DNA of 64,000 nt from Oxalicibacterium flavum (GTDB lineage Bacteria; Pseudomonadota; Gammaproteobacteria; Burkholderiales; Burkholderiaceae_D): NCBI RefSeq assembly GCF_014635065.1, contig NZ_BMCG01000003.1, positions 620,001 through 684,000 of the forward strand, read 5' to 3'. Shown here in pieces: positions 56,286-64,000 of this stretch (the first letter of the stretch is position 1; each line of letters starts with the position of its first letter). Under the pieces are notes generated by a model. It was not told where the DNA came from and made no database searches. It saw nothing but the letters and a program-made list of their open reading frames with translations. A program made the position numbers and the translations under genes.

Positions 56286-57731
56286 ATGAGCTTCCCGTTC
56301 CACACGCTGATGGTGCAGGGCACCACCTCCGACGCCGGCAAGAGCACGCTGGTGGCGGCGCTGTGCCGCCTGCTGGCCGACGAGGGCCTGCGCGTGGCAC
56401 CGTTCAAGCCGCAGAACATGGCTCTGAACAGCGCGGTGACTGCCGACGGCGGCGAGATCGGCCGCGCGCAGGCGCTGCAGGCCGTTGCCGCGCGCATCGC
56501 GCCGCATACCGACATGAATCCGATCCTGCTCAAGCCGTCGAGCGACATCGGCGCGCAGGTGGTCATCCACGGCAAGGTGCGCGCCGACATGAACGCGCGC
56601 GACTACCATGCCTACAAGCCGGTCGCGATGCAGGCGGTGCTGGAATCCTATCGTCGCCTGCGCGCGCAGTACGACGCGGTGCTGGTCGAGGGGGCGGGCA
56701 GTCCGGCCGAAGTCAATTTGCGCGAGCGCGACATCGCCAACATGGGTTTTGCCGAAGCCGTGGACTCCCCGGTGATCCTGGTGGCCGACATCGATCGCGG
56801 CGGCGTGTTCGCGCACCTGATCGGCACACTGGCCTGCCTGTCGGACAGCGAACGCGCGCGCATCGTCGGGTTCGTCATCAACCGTTTCCGCGGCGACCTC
56901 TCCCTGCTGGAGCCGGGCCTGCGCTGGCTCGAACAGCAGACCGGCAAGCCGGTGCTCGCGGTGCTGCCGTATCTGCACGGCCTGTTTCTCGATGCCGAGG
57001 ACGCGGTGGCCTCGGTGCAGGCGCAGCAGGGCGCGTTCCGCGTGGTAGTGCTGGTCATGCCGCGCATCAGCAACCATACCGACTTCGACGCGCTGCGCGC
57101 GCATCCGGAAGTCGATCTGCAGATGATCGGGCCGGGCCAGCCGATTCCGCCGGCCGATCTCATCATCCTGCCCGGCAGCAAGCACACGCGCGCCGATCTG
57201 GACTGGCTGCGCGCGCAGGGCTGGCAGGCGGCATTGCAGAAACATCTGCGTTACGGCGGCAAGGTCATCGGCATCTGCGGCGGCTACCAGATGCTGGGGC
57301 AGGACGTGGCCGATCCGCACGGCGTGGAAGGCGAGGCCGGCATCTCGCCCGGACTTGGTCTGCTGGACGTGACGACCGAACTGACGCGCGAGAAGCGCCT
57401 GCAGCAGGTCGGCGGCACCTGCGCCTTCGCGGATGCGCAGGTGGCCGGCTACGAAATCCACATGGGCGTATCCGACGGCCCCGCGCGCGAGCGGCCGGTC
57501 TTCTTCATCGACGGCCGACCCGAGGGCGCGCGTTCGGCCGACGACCAGGTGCTCGGCACCTATCTGCACGGCGTGTTCGATACGCCCGCGGCCTGCACGG
57601 CGCTGCTCGAATGGGCCGGGCTGCACAGTACGCAGGCGGTGGATACCGCCGCTCTGCGCGAGCAGAGCCTGGACCGCCTCGCCGAGGCCGCACGGCCGCT
57701 GCTGCAGGCCCTGAAGGCGCTGTTCGCCTGA
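56286..57731 (+). CDS. cobQ: Cobyric acid synthase
   Basis: A glutamine amidotransferase-ligase of 481 residues that amidates side chains b, d, e and g of adenosylcobyrinic acid diamide. P-loop [12 protein letters not shown] (11-22), [33 protein letters not shown], then a glutaminase domain with Cys in [10 protein letters not shown] and His in LHGVFDT. ATG 56286 was chosen from homology. The frame itself stays open through the end of btuF. Last gene of the cobalamin operon. Confidence 0.95.
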   Translation: MSFPFHTLMVQGTTSDAGKSTLVAALCRLLADEGLRVAPFKPQNMALNSAVTADGGEIGRAQALQAVAARIAPHTDMNPILLKPSSDIGAQVVIHGKVRADMNARDYHAYKPVAMQAVLESYRRLRAQYDAVLVEGAGSPAEVNLRERDIANMGFAEAVDSPVILVADIDRGGVFAHLIGTLACLSDSERARIVGFVINRFRGDLSLLEPGLRWLEQQTGKPVLAVLPYLHGLFLDAEDAVASVQAQQGAFRVVVLVMPRISNHTDFDALRAHPEVDLQMIGPGQPIPPADLIILPGSKHTRADLDWLRAQGWQAALQKHLRYGGKVIGICGGYQMLGQDVADPHGVEGEAGISPGLGLLDVTTELTREKRLQQVGGTCAFADAQVAGYEIHMGVSDGPARERPVFFIDGRPEGARSADDQVLGTYLHGVFDTPAACTALLEWAGLHSTQAVDTAALREQSLDRLAEAARPLLQALKALFA

Positions 57732-57862
57732 ATCTTGCCCGTGGCCTGTACGCGTTCTGCGTGCCGAAGCCGCATGGTATTCTTGAACCCGAAATCCTGA
57801 AATCAGCGCGCACCGGCCGGCCTCGCGCCGTCATTCCGGCAGCCGCACAACAAGGGGAAGCC

Positions 57863-58483
57863 ATGCCTGTCATCGTCGTCGCCAATCCCAAGGGGGGAGT
57901 CGGCAAGAGCACGTTTGCCACCAATCTCGCCGGCTACTTCGCCGCGCAGGGCCACAAGGTCATGCTCGGCGACACCGACGTCCAGCAATCCTCGCGTGCC
58001 TGGCTGGCATTGCGGCCGCAGGCGCTGCCCGAGATTCGCGCGTGGGACATCGAGGACGGCCACGTCGCCAAGCCGCCCAAGGGCACCACGCACATCGTGC
58101 TCGATACGCCGGCCGGCTTCGGCGGCAAGCGCTTCGACAAGGTCATGCAGATCGCCGACAAGGTGATCGTGCCGCTGCAACCGTCGATGTTCGACATTCT
58201 CGCCACCCAGGACTTCCTCGAGCGCCTGGCCGAGCGCAAGAAAAAGAAGCAGGTAGATGTCGGCGTGCTCGGCATGCGCGTCCACACGCGCACGCGCGCG
58301 GCGGACCAGTTGCAGAATTACGTCGAAAATCTGGGCCTGCCGGTGCTGGGCTTCATCCGCGACACGCAGAACTACGTGCAGCTTGCCGCGCATGGCCGCA
58401 CGCTGTGGGACGTGCCGCCGGGACGCGTGGAGAAGGACATCGAGCAGTGGCAGGATGTGATTCGCTGGGCATCGCGAGTGTAA
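57863..58483 (+). CDS. Orphan ParA-family ATPase
   Basis: A 206-residue ParA/MinD-type ATPase with deviant Walker A KGGVGKST near residue 10, a switch region in GDTDVQQSS and HIVLDTPAGF, and a basic C-terminal end. AAGGGGAAG precedes the ATG, whereas the longer open frame in the cobQ region is artefactual. No parB or other partition gene is adjacent, so the cargo is unknown. Codon use matches the neighbours. Confidence 0.88.
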   Translation: MPVIVVANPKGGVGKSTFATNLAGYFAAQGHKVMLGDTDVQQSSRAWLALRPQALPEIRAWDIEDGHVAKPPKGTTHIVLDTPAGFGGKRFDKVMQIADKVIVPLQPSMFDILATQDFLERLAERKKKKQVDVGVLGMRVHTRTRAADQLQNYVENLGLPVLGFIRDTQNYVQLAAHGRTLWDVPPGRVEKDIEQWQDVIRWASRV

Positions 58484-58510
58484 GAAACGTTCAGCCGATA
58501 GCAGCATAAG

Positions 58511-58553
58511 AAAACGGGCGGCATGTGCAAGACATGCCGCCCGTTTCGTTTTG
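58511..58553. terminator. Bidirectional terminator between parA-like gene and panC
   Basis: Stem AAACGGGCGGCATGT/ACATGCCGCCCGTTT (15 pairs) followed by a T-rich stretch. It lies between the ParA-like gene (+) and panC (-). Confidence 0.88.
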
Positions 58554-58563
58554 GCAAGGTGCT

Positions 58564-59466
<903 letters not shown>

Positions 59467-60354
59467 CTAGCTGGGCGCGTAGGCCAGCCTGACATAGATG
59501 GGGGCGAACGGTTCGGCCTGGGTGATCTCGATCAGGGTTTCCTTGCCGAGCTCGAGCAGGGCGACGAAGTTGACGACGATCACCGGCACGCCGCGCGACG
59601 GATCGAACAGATCGGTGAACTCGACGAATTTGGCGCTCTGCAGCCGGCGCAGGATGGCCGTCATGTGTTCGCGCACCGACAGTTCCTCGCGGCTGATGGT
59701 GTGGTGCGCCGTCAGCTTGGCGCGGCGCAGCAGGTCGGCCCAGGCCGACTGCAGGTCGGCGACGTTGACGTCCGGCCAGCGCACCACGGTGTTCTGCTCG
59801 ATATAGACCTGGGTGCGCACGTAGTCGCGGCCCAGTTGCGGCAATGCGTCGAGCTGCTGCGAGGCGAGCTTCATCTGTTCGTATTCGAGCAGGCGGCGCA
59901 CCAGTTCCGCACGCGGGTCTTCCGCTTCCTCGCCAGTATCGGCCTTGCGCACCGGCAGCAGCATGCGCGACTTGATCTCGATCAGCATGGCCGCCATCAG
60001 CAGGTACTCGGCCGCCAGTTCCAGGTTGTGGATGCGGATCTGCTCGACGTATTGCAGGTACTGCTTCGTCACCTGCGCCATCGGGATGTCGAGGATGTTG
60101 AAGTTCTGCTTGCGAATCAGATAGAGCAGAAGGTCGAGCGGGCCTTCGAACGCCTCGAGGAAAATCTCGAGCGCATCGGGCGGGATGTAGAGATCGTTGG
60201 GGAGCTTGAACAGCGGTTCGCCATACAGGCGCGCGAAGGCGACGCCATCGATGACGTCCGGCGTCGTGTCCGGCCGCCCATCGACGGCCAGTTCCGGTGC
60301 GCTGGACGGCATTTGCGCCAGCATCGGATGGGCGCCGCTGCGCTCGTCGCTCAT
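59467..60354 (-). CDS. scpA: Segregation and condensation protein A
   Basis: The kleisin subunit of the SMC-ScpAB chromosome condensin. The 295-residue product carries the ScpA N-terminal block EAFEGPLDLLLYLIRKQNFNILDIPM, which binds SMC, and a C-terminal winged helix. An N-terminal tail of about 60 residues is longer than usual. It is four bases from the DUF3460 stop. scpB is not in the window. Confidence 0.93.
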   Translation of the reverse strand: MSDERSGAHPMLAQMPSSAPELAVDGRPDTTPDVIDGVAFARLYGEPLFKLPNDLYIPPDALEIFLEAFEGPLDLLLYLIRKQNFNILDIPMAQVTKQYLQYVEQIRIHNLELAAEYLLMAAMLIEIKSRMLLPVRKADTGEEAEDPRAELVRRLLEYEQMKLASQQLDALPQLGRDYVRTQVYIEQNTVVRWPDVNVADLQSAWADLLRRAKLTAHHTISREELSVREHMTAILRRLQSAKFVEFTDLFDPSRGVPVIVVNFVALLELGKETLIEITQAEPFAPIYVRLAYAPS

Positions 60355-60358
60355 CGAA

Positions 60359-60571
60359 TCAGCGGACTTTGTTCTGATAGACGTAGGCTTGCTGCTTCAC
60401 GCGCGAGGCCTTGGCGCGTTCGAACTGGTCCAGATCGATGGGGGATTTGTCCCACAGCAGCGCGCGGCCCTGACGCTGGGATTCTTCCAGATTCGGATTC
60501 TTCTGCTTCAGTTCCTCGATGAACTTGGTTGCTTCCGACTGATAGTGATAATGGTTTTTGCTGAATACCAT
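60359..60571 (-). CDS. DUF3460 protein
   Basis: A 70-residue soluble protein of the betaproteobacterial DUF3460 family (YHYQSEATKFIEELKQ, then LLWDKSPIDLDQ). Its function is unknown. It leads the scpA-panC operon. Confidence 0.88.
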   Translation of the reverse strand: MVFSKNHYHYQSEATKFIEELKQKNPNLEESQRQGRALLWDKSPIDLDQFERAKASRVKQQAYVYQNKVR

Positions 60572-60690
60572 GGTCTGTTTGATAATAGGGTGGAAACAGG
60601 CGATATTCTACCTTGTCTTGGGCGCAATCCGGCTTTTTCGCCCCGCGCAAAAAGCCACACGCCCGTCCACCGATTCAGCGAGCGACGACC

Positions 60691-61194
60691 ATGAAACGAT
60701 TTCTTGCCGGCCTGTCGGGCTTCCTGTGCAGCCTGCTGATGTTCGGCTGCAACCAGGGCCGCCCCATCGACGACTACGGCATCGAAAAGCTCACGCGCGG
60801 CGTCTCCACCGAAGCCGACGTGCGGCAGGCCATGGGCGAGCCGGAAACGGTCTGGAACGACGAGGGCGGCGCGCGCACCTTCGAATATCCGAAAGGGCCG
60901 GAAGGTCACAAGACCTGGATGGTGGCGCTGGACGCCTCCGGCATCGTGCGCGACTGGCGCCAGGTGCTGACCGAGGAAACCTTTGCGACCGTGCAGGTTG
61001 GCATGACGCGCGAGGAAGTGCGGCGTGCGCTCGGCAAGCCGCGCAGTACGGTGACGTACGAGTTGAAGAACGAGGAAGTCTGGGATTGGCGTTATTACGC
61101 GGGCGGCAACACGGAGCGTTTCTTCAACGTCCATTTCGATCGGGACAGCGGGAAGGTTGTGCGGACTTCGCACTCCGACCCGGTGACGGGCTGA
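60691..61194 (+). CDS. SmpA/OmlA (BamE)-domain lipoprotein
   Basis: A 167-residue lipoprotein: signal peptide with lipobox LMFGC (Cys20), then two BamE-like half repeats (KLTRGVSTEADVRQAMGEPE and VQVGMTREEVRRALGKPR). It is similar to BamE, which supports outer-membrane protein assembly, but the doubled motif and length suggest a paralogue and not the canonical subunit. ATG 60691 was chosen over the longer frame. Confidence 0.85.
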   Translation: MKRFLAGLSGFLCSLLMFGCNQGRPIDDYGIEKLTRGVSTEADVRQAMGEPETVWNDEGGARTFEYPKGPEGHKTWMVALDASGIVRDWRQVLTEETFATVQVGMTREEVRRALGKPRSTVTYELKNEEVWDWRYYAGGNTERFFNVHFDRDSGKVVRTSHSDPVTG

Positions 61195-61201
61195 TGCAAA
61201 C

Positions 61202-61230
61202 AAAAACGCCGCCTTCAGGGCGGCGTTTCC
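61202..61230. terminator. Bidirectional terminator before metG
   Basis: Stem AAACGCCGCC/GGCGGCGTTT, with A residues to the left that read as T for the minus-strand metG. Confidence 0.8.
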
Positions 61231-61243
61231 TTATTGTGCGAAC

Positions 61244-63382
61244 TCAGCGTACGCGCATGCCAGGCTCTGCGCCCGGCCATGGATTGAGAATGTAGATTCC
61301 CGGATTCGCCTTTTCGTCGGCGGCCGACGCGGCCAGTACCATGCCTTCGGACACGCCGAACTTCATCTTGCGCGGCGCGAGGTTGGCGACCATCACGGTC
61401 AGCTTGCCGATCAGGTCTTGCGGCTGGTAGGCCGACTTGATGCCGGAGAAGACGTTGCGCGTGCGGCCTTCGCCGACGTCCAGCGTCAGGCGCAGCAGCT
61501 TGTCCGAGCCTTCGACGTGTTCGCAGTTGACGATTCTGGCGATGCGCAGATCGACCTTGGCGAAATCGTCGATCTTGATCTCGGGCGCGAGTGCCTCGAT
61601 GTCGTTGTCTTCCACCGACTTCTCGCCGGCCGACGGATTGGTCGGCGCCGATACCGTGGCGTCCACCGTCGGCACCATTTCGAACAGCGCATCGAGCATC
61701 TTGGGATCGACGCGCTGCATCAGGTGCGCGTATGGATTGACCTGATGCTGGTCCGGCAGCGGGCGCGCGACGTCGGCCCATTGCAGCGGCGCGATGTTGA
61801 GCTGCGCCTCGACCTGTGCCGCCACGTGCGGCAGCACCGGCTTCAGATAGACGGTCAGGATGCGGAAGGCTTCCAGCAGGCGGCTGCAGACTTCCTGCAG
61901 GCGCGCGTCGTTGGCGGCATTCTTCGCCAGTTCCCACGGCTTGTTGGCGTCAACATAGGCGTTGATGACGTCGGCCTGTTCCATGATCGCGCGCAGGGCC
62001 TTGCCGTATTCGCGCTGGTCGTACAAGGAGCGAATCTCGGGCGCGACCGCGCGCAGGCCGGACAGGAAGGCATCGCCGTCGGTCGCCCATGCGGTGGCAA
62101 CGCGGCCGTCGAAGCGCTTGCTGATGAAGCCGGCGGCGCGGCTGGCGATGTTGACGTACTTGCCGATCAGGTCGCTGTTGACACGCGCGGTGAAGTCCTC
62201 GCGGTTGAAATCGATGTCCTCGTTGCGCGCATTGAGCTTGTTGGCAAGGTAATAGCGCAGCCACTCGGGATTCATGCCGAGCTTCAGGTACTTGAGCGGA
62301 TCGAGGCCGGTGCCGCGGCTCTTGCTCATCTTCTCGCCGTTGTTGACGGTCAGGAAGCCGTGCACGAACACCTTGTTGGGCGTCTTGCGGCCGCTGAAGT
62401 GCAGCATGGCCGGCCAGAACAGCGTGTGGAAATTGACGATGTCCTTGCCGATGAAGTGGATCTGTTCGAGCGCGGCGTCGGCCATGTAGGCATTGAAATC
62501 GTCGCCGCGTTTGTCCAGCAGGTTCTTCAGCGAGGCCAGGTAGCCGACCGGCGCGTCGAGCCAGACGTAGAAGTATTTGCCCGGCGCATCCGGAATCTCG
62601 ATGCCGAAGTAGGGCGCGTCGCGCGAGATGTCCCAGTCGCTCAGGCCTTCGCTGGTGGTGCCGTCCGGATTGTCGCGTACGGCGAACCATTCCTTGACCT
62701 TGTTGGCGACCTCGGCCTGCAGGTGAGGCCTGCCGTCGAGCGCGTCATTGCCTTGGATCCATTGCTCGAGGAATTCCACGCAGCGCGGATCGGACAGCGC
62801 GAAGAAGAAGTGCTCGGAATTCTTCAGCACGGGCGTGGCGCCCGTCAGTGCCGAATACGGGTTGACCAGGTCGGTCGGCGCATAGACCGCGCCGCAGACC
62901 TCGCAGTTGTCGCCGTACTGGTCCTGCGCGCTGCACTTCGGGCACTGGCCCTTGATGTAGCGGTCCGGCAGGAACATGTTCTTTTCCGGATCGAAGAACT
63001 GTTCGATGGTGCGCGCCGTGATCAGGCCGGCCTTTTTCAGGTCCAGGTAGATCTGCTGCGCCATCTCGTGGTTTTCCGGGGCGTCGGTCGAATGCCAGTT
63101 GTCGAAGGCGATGTGGAAGCCGTCCAGATACTGCTTGCGGCCGGCTGCGATGTTGGCGACGAACTGCTGCGGCGACAGGCCGGCCTTTTCCGCCGCGATC
63201 ATGATGGGCGCACCGTGCGCGTCGTCGGCGCCGACGAAATCGACCGCATTGCCCTGCATGCGCTGGAAGCGGACCCAGATATCGGCCTGGATGTATTCCA
63301 TGATGTGGCCGATGTGGAAGGCGCCGTTGGCGTAGGGAAGGGCAGTGGTGACGAACAGTTTGCGCGGCGATGGGCTAGTCAT
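61244..63382 (-). CDS. metG: Methionyl-tRNA synthetase
   Basis: A class I synthetase of 712 residues: HIGH motif at 23-26, zinc knuckle with [23 protein letters not shown] near residue 350, anticodon-binding helices and a C-terminal tRNA-binding (EMAP/Trbp111-like) domain after a linker. Domain count and length match long, dimeric bacterial MetG. Confidence 0.98.
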   Translation of the reverse strand: MTSPSPRKLFVTTALPYANGAFHIGHIMEYIQADIWVRFQRMQGNAVDFVGADDAHGAPIMIAAEKAGLSPQQFVANIAAGRKQYLDGFHIAFDNWHSTDAPENHEMAQQIYLDLKKAGLITARTIEQFFDPEKNMFLPDRYIKGQCPKCSAQDQYGDNCEVCGAVYAPTDLVNPYSALTGATPVLKNSEHFFFALSDPRCVEFLEQWIQGNDALDGRPHLQAEVANKVKEWFAVRDNPDGTTSEGLSDWDISRDAPYFGIEIPDAPGKYFYVWLDAPVGYLASLKNLLDKRGDDFNAYMADAALEQIHFIGKDIVNFHTLFWPAMLHFSGRKTPNKVFVHGFLTVNNGEKMSKSRGTGLDPLKYLKLGMNPEWLRYYLANKLNARNEDIDFNREDFTARVNSDLIGKYVNIASRAAGFISKRFDGRVATAWATDGDAFLSGLRAVAPEIRSLYDQREYGKALRAIMEQADVINAYVDANKPWELAKNAANDARLQEVCSRLLEAFRILTVYLKPVLPHVAAQVEAQLNIAPLQWADVARPLPDQHQVNPYAHLMQRVDPKMLDALFEMVPTVDATVSAPTNPSAGEKSVEDNDIEALAPEIKIDDFAKVDLRIARIVNCEHVEGSDKLLRLTLDVGEGRTRNVFSGIKSAYQPQDLIGKLTVMVANLAPRKMKFGVSEGMVLAASAADEKANPGIYILNPWPGAEPGMRVR

Positions 63383-63562
63383 GGGGGCAATGCTTGGACG
63401 GGAAGGAAAACCGACATTCTAGCAGTGCGGCGCGTGGTCGTTGAACGTCGGGTGCAGGTTCCGGAGCAGATGGAAGGCGGTCTAAATACGTTTGAAGTTA
63501 AGTATTCTTAAGTAATTGTTTAGCGAAACGCTAAAATAGCGGTCTTCCAACGTATTCCATGA

Positions 63563-64000
<438 letters not shown>

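Overview
The window reads as a chromosomal segment of a high-GC betaproteobacterium of the order Burkholderiales, most likely the family Oxalobacteraceae. This is inferred from protein character and gene order (glnA-ntrB-ntrC, DUF3460-scpA-panC, prfC, metG next to gltX) and not from a marker gene. Codon use is GC-rich almost throughout, and the two TonB receptor genes look visibly poorer in GC. I see no insertion sequence, prophage, CRISPR array or rRNA. Nearly all the sequence is accounted for by housekeeping and accessory genes.

Layout. 1-4449: acs (cut by the left edge), fumarase, glutamate racemase and a tRNA-His with its own promoter. 4525-9883: an ACR3/BASS-type transporter that appears to use a CTG start, two very small lipoproteins, a chemoreceptor, a small cytochrome c with an unknown CPPG protein, and an unknown 127-residue protein. 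10297-15721: a CHASE3 histidine kinase, a single-domain response regulator and a REC-PAS-LOV-GGDEF-EAL protein, then a short-chain dehydrogenase. 15904-22933: a formyltransferase, ferredoxin-NADP reductase behind a Fur-like palindrome, and a MacA-MacB-outer-membrane-factor efflux operon. 22981-28897: a TPP-riboswitch-controlled CytX-type permease, an orphan PhnD-like binding protein, small membrane proteins, a DUF1289 protein and RF3. 28999-37838: a rhodanese, a periplasmic 5'-nucleotidase, a putative Na+/H+ antiporter, then glnA (sigma-54 promoter plus two NtrC-like sites) and ntrBC. 37916-40548: an isolated cheZ-cheA pair behind a sigma-28-like promoter.

40967-57731 is a large cobalamin locus. 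It holds cobT, cobS and cobC; an opposite-strand kinase-like gene; two separate cobalamin riboswitches, each in front of its own TonB-dependent receptor; then btuC, btuD, cobO, cobB, cobU, cbiB, cobD, btuF and cobQ, mostly with overlapping start and stop codons. Together they describe outer-membrane corrinoid uptake, periplasmic capture, ABC import, adenosylation, amidation, aminopropanol attachment and nucleotide-loop assembly. No corrin-ring-building genes are present here. The end of the window holds an orphan ParA, the DUF3460-scpA-panC operon, a BamE-like lipoprotein, metG and the start of gltX.

The most interesting items are the LOV photoreceptor-like c-di-GMP protein, whose usual signalling glutamine is a leucine, and the doubled riboswitch-receptor modules for corrinoid uptake. 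Next come the Fur-like operator before fpr, the sigma-28-like promoter before cheZ-cheA, and the kinase-like gene inside the cobalamin locus.
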